From: Chthonobacter rhizosphaerae
Lineage (GTDB): Bacteria > Pseudomonadota > Alphaproteobacteria > Rhizobiales > Pleomorphomonadaceae
Length of the DNA: 64,000 nucleotides
Direction of reading: 5' to 3'
Assembly (NCBI RefSeq): GCF_013839525.1
Contig: NZ_JACDIS010000004.1
Span: 124,001-188,000 of the forward strand
Shown: one piece after another, positions 7,317 through 16,018 of the stretch
Numbering within the stretch: the stretch's first letter is position 1
How the letters are laid out: every line of letters begins with the position of its first letter
Notes under the pieces: generated by a model
Databases searched by the model: none
Seen by the model: only the letters and a program-made list of their open reading frames with translations
What the model was told of the DNA's origin: nothing
Made by a program: the position numbers and the translations under genes

Positions 7317-9560
7317 GTGCCGGCCGACCCCCGCCCCGACCTGACCGCCTGCGACCGGGAGCCGATCCACGTGCCGGGATCGATCCAGCCGCACGGCGTG
7401 CTGTTCGCCCTGTCGGCGGACCGCGTCGTCGAGGCGGCGAGCGCCAACGCGGACCTTCTCCTCGGCGGCCCGGCGGAAACCGCCCTCGGCCGCCCGATCG
7501 AGGCCGTGGTGACCGGGCTCGACCCGGCGCACCTCGACGCGGTCGTCGGCCCGCAGCCGTTCGACCGGGCCGTCCGCCTCGGGCCGGTCAGCCTGAACGA
7601 CCGGACGTTCGACGCTCTCGCCCACCGGAGCGGCGACGTCACCATCCTGGAGCTGGAGCTGCTGGACGGGCCGCCCGAGCCGGCCGGGCCGGATCTTCGC
7701 CACGAACCGGTGGCGGCCCTCGTCGGCCGCATGCAGCTCGCCCGGCGCACGGGCGAGCTCTTCGACGACGTGGCGCGGGTCATCCTCGATCTCTCCGGAT
7801 TCGACCGGGTGCTGATCTACCGGTTCGACGAGACCTGGTCGGGCACGGTGCTGGCCGAGGCGCGCAACGAGGCGCTGCCGTCCTACATGGACCTTCGCTT
7901 TCCGGCCTCGGACATACCGGCCCAGGCGCGGGATCTCTACCGCCGCAACCGCGTGCGCCAGATCCCCGACGCGGGCTACCGGCCCGTACCGATCGTGAGC
8001 CGGCTCGACAAGCCGATCGACCTCTCCAGTTCGGTGCTGCGCAGCGTCTCGCCCGTCCACGTGGAATACATGCAGAACATGGGCACGGCAGCGTCCATGT
8101 CCGTGTCCATCCTCAGCGAAGGCCGACTGTGGGGGCTGATCTCCTGCCACAACCGCGAGCCCAAGCGGGTCTCGCCGGCGGTCCGGGCCCAGTGCGACCT
8201 GATCGCCCAGATCCTGGCCATGCGGATCGCCGTCGAGGATGTTCACGGCGACGCGGCCGACCGGGTGAGCGTGCAGGCGGCTCAGGCCCGGCTCCTCTCC
8301 GCCATGGCTGCGGCGACGGACTTCGTGACCGGGCTCCAGTCGCTGCCGGACGCGCTTCTCGGCGTCGCCCGCGCCGAGGGCGCCGCCATCGTGCACGAGG
8401 GCCGGGTGACCCTGGTGGGCGCCGCCCCGGAGCCCCGGCAGGTGCAGGCGATCATCGCTTGGCTGATGGCGGGCGAAGAGGACGAACTGTTCGAGACCGC
8501 GTCGCTCGGCCAGGTGATGCCGGGCGGCGAGGCCTTCGCGGATCTGGCGAGCGGCGTCCTCGCGGTGTCGCTGTCGCGGGTTCACGCCAGCCACATCCTC
8601 TGGTTCCGCAGCGAGGTGGTGCGCACCGTGACCTGGGGCGGCAATCCGCACAAGCAGTTCGAGCCGATGGGCCCTGACACGCGGATCAGCCCGCGCAAGT
8701 CCTTCGCGGCCTGGGCGGAGACCGTTCGCGGCACCGCGCGCCCGTGGACCCCGGCGGAGATCGACGCGGCGCGCGGTCTGCGCCAGGCCGTCGTGGAAAT
8801 CGTGCTGAAGCGGGCGGAGGAACTCGCCTCGCTGACGGAGGACCTGCAGCGGTCCAACCGGGAGCTGGAAGCCTTCTCCTACTCCATCTCCCATGACCTC
8901 CGGGCGCCGTTCCGCCACATCGTCGGCTATGCCGAACTCCTGGCCGAGCGCTATGGCGCGGGCCTCGACGACCGGGGCCGGCACTATCTGGCCAGCATCA
9001 CCGAATCCGCCCAGACCGCCGGCAAGCTGGTGGACGACCTCCTGCACTTCTCCCAGCTCGGCCGGGTGCAGCTCAATCCGGTGCGGATCGACATGGACCG
9101 GCTGGTCCTGGAGATCCAGCGCTCGCTCGCGTTCGAGACCGGGCAGCGGCCGATCGAGTGGCGCCTCTCGCCCCTGCCGCCGGCCCGGGGCGACGCGTCG
9201 CTCGTGCGGCAGGTGATGTTCAACCTGGTCGCCAACGCGGTGAAATACACCCGCGGCCGCGAGCCCGCCGTCATCGCCATCCGCGGGCGGCGCGAAATCG
9301 GCGAGGCGGGCGCCGAAACCATCTACGAGATCGAAGACAATGGAATCGGCTTCGACATGACCTATGTGGACAAGCTCTTCCAGGTGTTCCAGCGCCTGAA
9401 CCGGGCCGAGGACTTCGAGGGCACCGGCATCGGGCTCGCCCTGGTGCGCCGGATCGTGGATCGCCACGGCGGCCGCACCATGGCGCGGGGCGAGGTGGGC
9501 AAGGGCGCCATCTTCGCGTTCTCGCTGCCGGCCGAACCGGCGTCGGGAGGAAGCGCCTGA
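7317..9560 (+). CDS. bphP: bacteriophytochrome histidine kinase
   Basis: This is a red/far-red light sensor kinase of 747 residues with domains in the order PAS2, GAF, PHY, HisKA and HATPase. Cys12, in the LTACDREPIH context, is the expected biliverdin attachment site of bacteriophytochromes, and the GAF domain has the conserved PASDIP (about 196-201). The phosphoacceptor is His526 in SISHDLRAP. The ATPase N, G1 and G2 boxes appear as NLVANAVKY, EDNGIGFD and GTGIGLALV. The GTG start at 7317 follows AGGGAG. The stop overlaps the start of the next receiver gene, forming a three-gene phosphorelay operon. No dedicated heme oxygenase gene is nearby. Confidence 0.95.
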   Translation: MPADPRPDLTACDREPIHVPGSIQPHGVLFALSADRVVEAASANADLLLGGPAETALGRPIEAVVTGLDPAHLDAVVGPQPFDRAVRLGPVSLNDRTFDALAHRSGDVTILELELLDGPPEPAGPDLRHEPVAALVGRMQLARRTGELFDDVARVILDLSGFDRVLIYRFDETWSGTVLAEARNEALPSYMDLRFPASDIPAQARDLYRRNRVRQIPDAGYRPVPIVSRLDKPIDLSSSVLRSVSPVHVEYMQNMGTAASMSVSILSEGRLWGLISCHNREPKRVSPAVRAQCDLIAQILAMRIAVEDVHGDAADRVSVQAAQARLLSAMAAATDFVTGLQSLPDALLGVARAEGAAIVHEGRVTLVGAAPEPRQVQAIIAWLMAGEEDELFETASLGQVMPGGEAFADLASGVLAVSLSRVHASHILWFRSEVVRTVTWGGNPHKQFEPMGPDTRISPRKSFAAWAETVRGTARPWTPAEIDAARGLRQAVVEIVLKRAEELASLTEDLQRSNRELEAFSYSISHDLRAPFRHIVGYAELLAERYGAGLDDRGRHYLASITESAQTAGKLVDDLLHFSQLGRVQLNPVRIDMDRLVLEIQRSLAFETGQRPIEWRLSPLPPARGDASLVRQVMFNLVANAVKYTRGREPAVIAIRGRREIGEAGAETIYEIEDNGIGFDMTYVDKLFQVFQRLNRAEDFEGTGIGLALVRRIVDRHGGRTMARGEVGKGAIFAFSLPAEPASGGSA

Positions 9561-10027
9561 TGGCCTCCACGCTCCGTCCTATCCTCCTGGTGGAGGACAG
9601 CCCGAAGGACATCGAGCTCACGCTCGCCGCCCTCGCCAAATGCCAGCTCGCCAACGAGATCGACGTGGTGCGCGACGGCGTGGAGGCGCTCGACTATCTC
9701 CACAGCCGCGGAAGCTTCGCCGGACGGAACACAGGCGAGCCCGCGGTCGTTCTCCTCGATCTGAAGTTGCCGCGCATCGACGGCCTGGAGGTGCTGGAAG
9801 CCATCAAGAACGATCCGAACCTGCGGCAGATCCCGGTCGTGATGCTCACCTCGTCCCGGGAGGAGCGCGACCTGGTGACCAGCTACAAGCTCGGCGTGAA
9901 CGCGTTCGTGGTGAAGCCGGTCGGCTTCCAGGCGTTCCTGGAAGCCATCCAGGACATCGGCGTGTTCTGGGCCATCCTGAACGAGCCGCCGCCGCACCGG
10001 CTGTCAGGTGCCCCCCGTGAGAGTTGA
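9560..10027 (+). CDS. single-domain response regulator (phytochrome-associated, RcpA-like)
   Basis: This 155-residue receiver domain has no output domain. It shows the acidic pair in LVEDSPKD, the phosphoacceptor Asp in VLLDLKLPRIDG, the Thr in MLTSSREE and the Lys in VVKPV. A long C-terminal helix extends the fold, as in the Rcp1 group of phytochrome response regulators. The ATG overlaps the phytochrome stop (TGATG), so it is almost certainly the direct phosphoryl acceptor of the phytochrome kinase. A similar small receiver occupies the same place in the second operon at 35402-35833. Confidence 0.93.
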   Translation: MASTLRPILLVEDSPKDIELTLAALAKCQLANEIDVVRDGVEALDYLHSRGSFAGRNTGEPAVVLLDLKLPRIDGLEVLEAIKNDPNLRQIPVVMLTSSREERDLVTSYKLGVNAFVVKPVGFQAFLEAIQDIGVFWAILNEPPPHRLSGAPRES

Positions 10028-10055
10028 GGCGGGCGAGGGTCGAGAGTTCACGCGT

Positions 10056-11057
10056 ATGACGGTCCGCATCCTCCTTCTGGAAGACAGCTCGTTCGACGCC
10101 GAACTGATCGGCGAGCATCTGACCAAGGCGCCCTTCGACTGCCTGATCGAGCGGGTGGTGACCCGCGACGAGTTCGCCGACGCCCTGAGGGGCGGCGAGC
10201 ACGACCTGATCCTGTCGGACTACGCCCTGCCGGCCTTCGACGGCCTCACCGCCCTCGACATGGCGCGCGAGCGGGTGCCGGACACGCCCTTCATCTTCAT
10301 CTCCGGCATGTTCGGCGAGGAGACCGCCACGGAGACCCTGAAACGTGGCGCCACCGACTACGTGCTGAAGCAGCGCATGCACCGGCTGCCGGCCGCCGTC
10401 GGCCGCGCCCTCCAGGAGGCGGCGACCCGGCGGGAGCGGCGCCTCGCGGAGGAACGCACGCGCCTGCTCGTCGCCGAGCTCAGCCACCGAGTGAAGAACA
10501 CGCTCGCCACCGTGGTGGCCATCGCCCACCAGACCTTCGCCAAGTCCACCACCCTTGAGGAGTTCCGCCCCGCCTTCATGGGCCGGATCGAGACCCTGGC
10601 GGAGGCGCACGCGCTGCTCTTCAAGGCGGACTGGAACGCCGTCTCCATCCAGGAGATCCTCGGCGCGGCGCTCGCCCCCTTCTCCCAGACCCGGGACGCG
10701 GTGACCCTCGTCGGCGAGCCGGTCGCCATCCCGCCCGGCCAGGCGCTGACGCTGAACCTGATCGTCCACGAGCTCGCCACCAACGCGTGCAAGTTCGGCG
10801 CCCTCAGCGTGCCGGACGGGCGCGTGCTGGTGCGCTGGCACGAGGAGCGCGGGGAGGAGCGCACCTGCGTGATGTTCTCGTGGGAGGAGTTCGGCGGCCC
10901 GCCGGTGGCGCCCCCGCGGGAGCGCGGCTTCGGATCGGTGCTGATCCAGCGGGCGATCACCTACGAGTTCGACGGGGAGAGCACCCTGGAGTTCCGGCAG
11001 ACGGGGGTCGTGTGCAAGCTCTGCATGCCGCTGAAGACGCCGCCGCGCCTGCACTGA
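10056..11057 (+). CDS. receiver domain-HWE family histidine kinase hybrid
   Basis: The 333-residue protein has an N-terminal receiver (about 1-125, with LLEDSSFDAE, the phosphoacceptor Asp in LSDYALPAFDG and the Lys in VLKQRM), followed by an HWE/HisKA_2-type kinase core (ELSHRVKNTLATV with the phospho-His, then LIVHELATNACKFGAL as the N box). There is no sensory domain, so the input is presumably phosphotransfer from the upstream phytochrome. HWE and HisKA_2 kinases are the class that phosphorylates PhyR in alphaproteobacteria, so this gene may connect light to the stress response encoded about 19 kb away. I chose ATG 10056; a GTG at 10008 would overlap the previous gene. Confidence 0.9.
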   Translation: MTVRILLLEDSSFDAELIGEHLTKAPFDCLIERVVTRDEFADALRGGEHDLILSDYALPAFDGLTALDMARERVPDTPFIFISGMFGEETATETLKRGATDYVLKQRMHRLPAAVGRALQEAATRRERRLAEERTRLLVAELSHRVKNTLATVVAIAHQTFAKSTTLEEFRPAFMGRIETLAEAHALLFKADWNAVSIQEILGAALAPFSQTRDAVTLVGEPVAIPPGQALTLNLIVHELATNACKFGALSVPDGRVLVRWHEERGEERTCVMFSWEEFGGPPVAPPRERGFGSVLIQRAITYEFDGESTLEFRQTGVVCKLCMPLKTPPRLH

Positions 11058-11111
11058 GGCCGGCGGCGCGGGAGCGGCGCCCGCGCTCTCGTGGGTCGCC
11101 GGCCCGGACGC

Positions 11112-11489
11112 TCAGGCGGCGGCGCCGCCGGCGAACACGGTCGTCAGGGTGTCGCGAAGCGCGCTCGGATTGTAGGGCTTAGCGATCTGCGGAAGCTTGT
11201 CGTACGGCGGCGGAATGGCGGAGGTGAGGGCGTAGCCGGAGCAGAGCACGACCGGCACGCCGCGCGCGATCAGCGCCTCGGCGACCGGGTAGACCAGCGT
11301 TCCGCGCACGTTAATGTCGAGGAGGGCGCCGTCGAGCCGTTCGGCCGCGGCCATTTCCAGGGCTGCGGCCACCGTGGAGACCGGTCCGACCACCTCGCAG
11401 CCGAGATCAAGAAGGATGTCCTCGAGCGCCATCGCGATCAGCGCCTCGTCTTCAACGACGAGAATTCTTGAACCGGCAAGACCCTGCAT
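11112..11489 (-). CDS. single-domain response regulator
   Basis: The product is a 125-residue receiver with LVVEDEALIA, the phosphoacceptor Asp in GALLDINVRG, and the Lys in IAKPYNP. The segment PVVLCSGY resembles the 'FATGUY' switch region of alphaproteobacterial single-domain regulators and of PhyR, which often act within general stress phosphorelays. There is no output domain. It is convergent with the phytochrome operon, about 55 bp away. ATG 11489 is preferred over the TTG immediately upstream; a GGAAAGAG ribosome-binding site precedes it. Confidence 0.9.
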   Translation of the reverse strand: MQGLAGSRILVVEDEALIAMALEDILLDLGCEVVGPVSTVAAALEMAAAERLDGALLDINVRGTLVYPVAEALIARGVPVVLCSGYALTSAIPPPYDKLPQIAKPYNPSALRDTLTTVFAGGAAA

Positions 11490-11682
11490 CAATAACTCTT
11501 TCCGGCTGGCCGGCTCGTGATTGGCCGGCGCTTTGGCCCGAAGTCCTGGACTTGGAACATGAGCGGTGCGGGCCCGCAGGGCGTGCGGGCCCGTGCACTA
11601 ACGTCCGACCGTGGCATTCGGTTTCGGCAGGTGCAAAGAATTTTTCACGCGATCCGCCGCCCGGCCGGACGGCAGCGGCTCG

Positions 11683-11707
11683 GGAACGGCAAGGCCCCGA
11701 GGTCGTT
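11683..11707 (+). promoter_or_regulatory. EcfG-type promoter of topoisomerase IB
   Basis: GGAAC (11683-11687), a 16-base spacer and CGTT (11704-11707), an exact match to the consensus, 79 bp upstream of the topoisomerase start. Confidence 0.72.
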
Positions 11708-11737
11708 GACCCGTCCTGGAGGTCCGGCGTGGTCATC

Positions 11738-11787
11738 GACCGGACCTGGAGAGGTCCGGCATGACCGGACCCTGAGAGGTCCGGCAT
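11738..11787 (+). repeat. two tandem 25-bp units duplicating the ribosome-binding site and start codon
   Basis: Two near-identical 25-bp units (11738-11762 and 11763-11787) differ at two or three positions. Each holds the inverted repeat CCGGACC...GGTCCGG and ends in GAGAGGTCCGGC followed by AT. The second unit supplies the ribosome-binding site and ATG of the topoisomerase gene. The first creates an ATG at 11761 that opens a four-codon frame (ATG ACC GGA CCC TGA) ending ten bases before the real start. Confidence 0.85.
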
Positions 11788-12973
11788 GGGTCAGAACGAG
11801 CGCGAACCGGAAGCCGTCGAGAAGGCGGGCACGCCGGAAGTCCTGGAGGCGATCGGCCTCACCTACGGCAGCGACGAGGAGCCCGGCATCGTGCGGCGGC
11901 GCTCCGGCAAGGGCTTCACCTTCAAGCTGCCGGATGGCGCCACGGTGCGGGACAAGGCGGTGCTGGAGCGGATCCGCAAGCTCGTGATCCCGCCGGCCTG
12001 GACGCACGTCTGGATCAGCCTGGACCCGAACAGCCACCTCCAGGCCACCGGACGCGACCAGAAGGGACGCAAGCAGTACCGCTACCATCCGACCTTCAGC
12101 CTGCAGCGGGAGGCGGTGAAGTTCGAGCACCTGATCGAGTTCGCGTCCGTGCTGCCTGAGATCCGCGCCCGCACGCTCGCCGACCTCAGCAAGCGCGGCC
12201 TCCCGCGCGAAAAGCTGCTCGCCACGGTGGTGCGGCTGCTGGAGACCACCCTCATCCGCATTGGCAACGAGGACTATGCCAAGGAAAACAAGAGCTTCGG
12301 CCTGACCACCCTGCGCTGCCGGCACGTGGCCGTGGAGGGCCAGGCGATCCGCTTCTGCTTCAAGGGCAAGAGCGGCAAGGAATGGCGCCTGAAGGTGAGC
12401 GACCGGCGCGTCGCCAAGATCCTGAGGACCTGCCAGGAACTGCCCGGGCAGAGGCTGTTCCAGTACGTGGACGACGACGGGACCCTGCAGGCGATCGACA
12501 GTTCCGACGTGAACGCCTACCTGAAGGAGATCACCGGCAAGGACGTGACCGCCAAGGACTTCCGCACCTGGGCCGGCACCGTGCAGGCGGCCCTGGCGCT
12601 CGCCGGGACGGAGATGCCCGAGACGAAGACGAGCGTCCGCAAGGCGCTGCGCGCCGCCATCGTGGACGTCTCGGCCAAGCTCGGCAACACGCCGTCGGTC
12701 TGCCGCAAGTCCTATGTGCACCCGGAGGTGCTGACCGCCTTCGAGGAGGGCGCGCTGGCGCTCGCCATCGAGGAGCAGGCCGCCTCCGAGGCGGATGCGG
12801 CGGGCGGCCTGGAGCCCTACGAGCGGGCGGTGCTCGATTTCCTGACCGCCCGCATGGCCCTCGCCCGGGAAGCGGTGGCCGCCGAGGCGAAGCCGCGCCG
12901 CAAGGCCCGCCGGTCGGCGGCCGGATCGGCCGAGGCGGCGGCCGGACCGGTCGAGGCGGCAACCGCACCGTGA
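11786..12973 (+). CDS. DNA topoisomerase IB
   Basis: This is a type IB topoisomerase of the poxvirus/bacterial kind, 395 residues long, which relaxes supercoils through a 3'-phosphotyrosyl intermediate. The N-terminal DNA-clamp domain includes IPPAWTHVWIS and the GRDQKGRKQYRYH segment. The catalytic domain carries the RxxxLE/G-type helices and ends in CRKSYVHP, where the tyrosine is the nucleophile. The C-terminal ~50 residues are an Ala/Arg-rich tail. It is preceded by an EcfG-type promoter and by the duplicated start region. It is not obviously in an operon with the downstream phospholipase gene, which begins about 140 bp later. Confidence 0.95.
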   Translation: MGQNEREPEAVEKAGTPEVLEAIGLTYGSDEEPGIVRRRSGKGFTFKLPDGATVRDKAVLERIRKLVIPPAWTHVWISLDPNSHLQATGRDQKGRKQYRYHPTFSLQREAVKFEHLIEFASVLPEIRARTLADLSKRGLPREKLLATVVRLLETTLIRIGNEDYAKENKSFGLTTLRCRHVAVEGQAIRFCFKGKSGKEWRLKVSDRRVAKILRTCQELPGQRLFQYVDDDGTLQAIDSSDVNAYLKEITGKDVTAKDFRTWAGTVQAALALAGTEMPETKTSVRKALRAAIVDVSAKLGNTPSVCRKSYVHPEVLTAFEEGALALAIEEQAASEADAAGGLEPYERAVLDFLTARMALAREAVAAEAKPRRKARRSAAGSAEAAAGPVEAATAP

Positions 12974-13110
12974 CGCGAACCGCCCGGACAGACGGCCGAT
13001 CGGTCGCGCGATCAGCCAGTTTTGAAGGCCCCGCGACCGCGCGGCCGGAACCCGCCTCTCCCGTCACGCGTCGTCCTGGCATTCCAGCAACGGAACCGGG
13101 TGCGCGGATC

Positions 13111-15219
13111 GTGAGCGAAACGCTTGGAGGGATTTGGCGGGTGGAGACGGCGACGCGGGCGACCGTGATCCGCGACGCCGCGCCCTACTATGGCGCCCTC
13201 CGGGAAGCGATGCTGAAGGCCGAGCGCCAGATCGTCATCGTCGGCTGGGACATCGACAGCCGCACGCCCCTGGTGGGCCCGACCGGCGCGGCCCCGGACG
13301 GCTATCCGATCCAGCTCGGCGCCTTCCTGAGCGCCCTCGTGGAGGATCGGCCGGACCTGCGGGTCCACATCCTGCTCTGGGACTTCTCCATGCTGTTCGC
13401 GGCCGAGCGGGAGATGTTCTCCTCGCTCGTGCTCGGCTGGTCGACGCCGGACCAGATCGAGTTCTGCCTGGACGACTGCATTCCCTTCGGATCGTCGCAC
13501 CACCAGAAGCTGGTGGTGATCGACGAGACCACGGCGTTCGCGGGCGGGATCGACCTGACGATCCGGCGCTGGGACACGCCCGAGCATCCGTTCGAATGCG
13601 CCCTCAGGGTCGACCCGGCCAACAAGCCCTACCGGCCGTTCCACGACGTTCAGATGCTGGTGGAGGGCGATGCCGCCCGGGCGGTGGCGGACGTGGTGCG
13701 CGCCCGCTGGCGGCGGGCCCGCTGCGCCGACCTGCCGGCCGCCACGGCTCGCCGGGGCACCGCGTGGCCGGACACGGTGACGCCCCATTTCCGCGCCGTG
13801 AAGGTGGCGTTCGCCCGCACCGAGCCGGCGCACGGCGGCGCCGAGGAGGTGCGCGAGGTCGCGGCCCTGTTTGAAAGCCAGCTCCGCACGGCGGAGCGCA
13901 CGGTCTACATAGAGAACCAGTTCCTCACCTGCACCGCCGTCGCCGAAGTGCTGGCGGACCGTCTCCAGGCGCAGCCCGAGCTGGAGGTGCTGCTGATCGG
14001 GCCGAAGCGCTACCAGACCTGGCTGGAGTCCCGGACCATGGGCGGCGGGCGCCTCGCCTTCATGAAGGTGCTGGAGGACGCGGGCGTCGCCCGGAGGGTT
14101 CGGCTCGTCCACCCGGAGGTCAGCCTCGGGGGCGCCTGCACCGACGTGATGGTCCATTCCAAGGTGACCATCGTGGATGACCGCCTGCTCCGGGTCGGGT
14201 CGGCGAACCTCAACAACCGGTCGATGGGCTCCGACACCGAGCTCGACCTCATGATCCTGGCCGAAACGCCCGAAGAGAGAGCCACCGTGACCCGACTGCG
14301 CGACACCCTGATCGGCGAGCACTACGGCACGACGCCGGAGGCGGTGTCCGCCGCCATCGCGGCGGAGGGCTCCATGCTCGGCGCCATGAAGCGGCTGGAG
14401 ACGCCCGAGCGCCGGCTCGCGCCCATCGACGACAGCGATGCCGCCGCCCAGGACGCGCCGGCCGCCGTGGTGGCAATCGCCGACCCGGACCGCCCGCTGG
14501 ACGCGGACGCGATCGTCACCACCGTGGCGGAGCCGAAGCCGGTGCGGCGCACCCTTTCGGGCTATTCCCGCCTTCTGGCGCTCTGCGCCGTCACCGCCGC
14601 CCTGGTGCTGGTGTGGCGGGTGACGCCGCTGAAGGAATATACCGACGTGGCGACGCTGCGGGCGGCCGCTGAGGAGCTCAACGGGGATCCGCTGGCGCCG
14701 ATCTACGTGATCCTCGCCTACATGGTGCTCGGGCTGTTCGCCTTCCCGATCAACGTGGCGATCATCGTGACCGCGATGACCTTCGGCACCGCCCTCGGGC
14801 TGCTCTACGCGGCCATCGGCACCCTGGCGAGCGCTCTCCTCACCTATGCGATCGGCGCCACGATCGGAAAGGGCACGATCGACCACATCCTCGGGCCCAA
14901 GTTCGCCCGGGTGGGGCGGAAGATCCGCGACAAGGGCATCTTCGCCGTGGCGGCGATCCGGATGATGCCGGTGGCCCCCTTCACGATCGTCAACCTGATG
15001 GCGGGGGCGAGCCACATCCGGCTGCGGGACTACGCCATCGGCACCCTGATCGGCCTTGCGCCCGGCTTCATCGTGATCGCGCCGCTCGGCGGCCAGATCG
15101 CCCGGGTGGCCACCAATCCGACGTCCACGGACATCGCCATCCTGGTCGGCCTGTCGCTGTTCTGGCTCGCCGTCTCGTGGGGCCTGCAAAAGCTCCTGTC
15201 CCGTTTCTCCAACCGGTGA
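13111..15219 (+). CDS. phospholipase D family protein fused to a VTT (DedA/TVP38-like) membrane domain
   Basis: The 702-residue product has two phospholipase D catalytic motifs, HHQKLVVIDE in the N-terminal half and VHSKVTIVDD further on, each with the downstream Gly-rich GGID or GSANLNNRS segment. A C-terminal polytopic membrane domain of the VTT/SNARE-associated type follows (from about residue 480, with FPINVAIIVTAMTFG and RMMPVAPFTIVNLMAGAS). The combination suggests phospholipid synthesis or remodelling at the inner membrane, for example cardiolipin-synthase-like activity coupled to lipid movement. I chose the GTG at 13111, ten residues before the conserved W-R-V-E segment. The frame extends upstream to 12970, but that stretch has poor third-position GC. 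Confidence 0.88.
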   Translation: MSETLGGIWRVETATRATVIRDAAPYYGALREAMLKAERQIVIVGWDIDSRTPLVGPTGAAPDGYPIQLGAFLSALVEDRPDLRVHILLWDFSMLFAAEREMFSSLVLGWSTPDQIEFCLDDCIPFGSSHHQKLVVIDETTAFAGGIDLTIRRWDTPEHPFECALRVDPANKPYRPFHDVQMLVEGDAARAVADVVRARWRRARCADLPAATARRGTAWPDTVTPHFRAVKVAFARTEPAHGGAEEVREVAALFESQLRTAERTVYIENQFLTCTAVAEVLADRLQAQPELEVLLIGPKRYQTWLESRTMGGGRLAFMKVLEDAGVARRVRLVHPEVSLGGACTDVMVHSKVTIVDDRLLRVGSANLNNRSMGSDTELDLMILAETPEERATVTRLRDTLIGEHYGTTPEAVSAAIAAEGSMLGAMKRLETPERRLAPIDDSDAAAQDAPAAVVAIADPDRPLDADAIVTTVAEPKPVRRTLSGYSRLLALCAVTAALVLVWRVTPLKEYTDVATLRAAAEELNGDPLAPIYVILAYMVLGLFAFPINVAIIVTAMTFGTALGLLYAAIGTLASALLTYAIGATIGKGTIDHILGPKFARVGRKIRDKGIFAVAAIRMMPVAPFTIVNLMAGASHIRLRDYAIGTLIGLAPGFIVIAPLGGQIARVATNPTSTDIAILVGLSLFWLAVSWGLQKLLSRFSNR

Positions 15220-15232
15220 TACCGGTGGCGGC

Positions 15233-15910
15233 ATGCGGGTGATGACCTGGAACCTCCACAGCTGCATCGGCTGCGACGGGCGCCGCGATCCGGACCGGAT
15301 CGCCCGGTGCATCGGGGCGGTGCGGCCGGACATCCTGGCCGTGCAGGAGGTGGACATCCGGCCGCGCTGGAGCGACCCGGTGCACCTCCTCGACCTTATC
15401 GGCGAACAGGCGGGCGTGCACCGGTTCGAGACCTGGACCATGAGCAGCCCGGAGCGCGACTACGGCATCGCCATCCTGTCCCGCTGGCCGCTGTCGAGGA
15501 GCGCGGTCGTCGACCTCGCCTATCGCCGCCGGGAGCCGCGCCGGGCGATCGACGCCACCGTGGAAACGCCGGAGGGTCCGGTCCGGGTGGTCTCGACCCA
15601 CTTCGGCCTGACCGCCGGCGAGCGCTCCGACCAGGTGCGGCGGCTTCTCAAGGCCATGGGGCCGGTCGAGGGGCCGACCATCGCGCTCGGCGACTTCAAC
15701 GACTGGTTCTGGCCGGGGGCGGTCGGCCGCGCCATGGCGCCCCATTTCCCGTCCATGATCACGGGACGCACCTTCCCGGCGCGCTTCCCGGTGTTTCCGC
15801 TCGATCGCATCTTTCTTACCGGCGACCTCAGGGCCCGGCGGGTTCCGGTCGACATTCCGTGGGTGGCGTCCGATCATCTCGCCGTGGTGGCGGACGTGAG
15901 CCGCGTCTGA
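15233..15910 (+). CDS. endonuclease/exonuclease/phosphatase (EEP) family hydrolase
   Basis: The 225-residue product has the EEP fold motifs MTWNLHS (start), QEVD (catalytic Glu), STHFGL, GDFND (metal and catalytic Asp/Asn) and a terminal SDHLAV. It has no signal peptide. It follows the phospholipase D-VTT gene by 13 bp, so they form an operon. The same pairing of an EEP protein with a PLD-type cardiolipin synthase occurs in the enterobacterial ybhP-clsB locus, which points to a lipid-related phosphodiesterase rather than a DNA nuclease, though that is inference. Confidence 0.92.
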   Translation: MRVMTWNLHSCIGCDGRRDPDRIARCIGAVRPDILAVQEVDIRPRWSDPVHLLDLIGEQAGVHRFETWTMSSPERDYGIAILSRWPLSRSAVVDLAYRRREPRRAIDATVETPEGPVRVVSTHFGLTAGERSDQVRRLLKAMGPVEGPTIALGDFNDWFWPGAVGRAMAPHFPSMITGRTFPARFPVFPLDRIFLTGDLRARRVPVDIPWVASDHLAVVADVSRV

Positions 15911-16018
15911 TCGTTCACGATCCAGAGACAGTGCGGCGCCGGATCGGCGCATTGCCCCACCGCCGCCGCGCCCGATATGCAGGGGCGACGAAACCTCATG
16001 CGGGAAAGGCGATACGCC

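Noticed and set aside
6976-7344. Open frame upstream of the phytochrome gene
   Set aside because: It overlaps the phytochrome start, lacks a ribosome-binding site and has noise-like composition.
9846-11054. Long minus-strand open frame opposite the receiver-HWE kinase
   Set aside because: It mirrors the plus-strand gene in a GC-rich genome; its product is Arg/Gly/His-rich without domains, while the plus frame has complete receiver and kinase motifs.
12382-13110. Upstream extension of the phospholipase-VTT frame
   Set aside because: Most of it overlaps the topoisomerase gene in another frame, and the remainder (12970-13110) has poor third-position GC.
13012-15441. 800-codon minus-strand open frame opposite the phospholipase-VTT gene
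   Set aside because: It is an antisense shadow of a gene with clear motifs and has no recognisable domain or ribosome-binding site.
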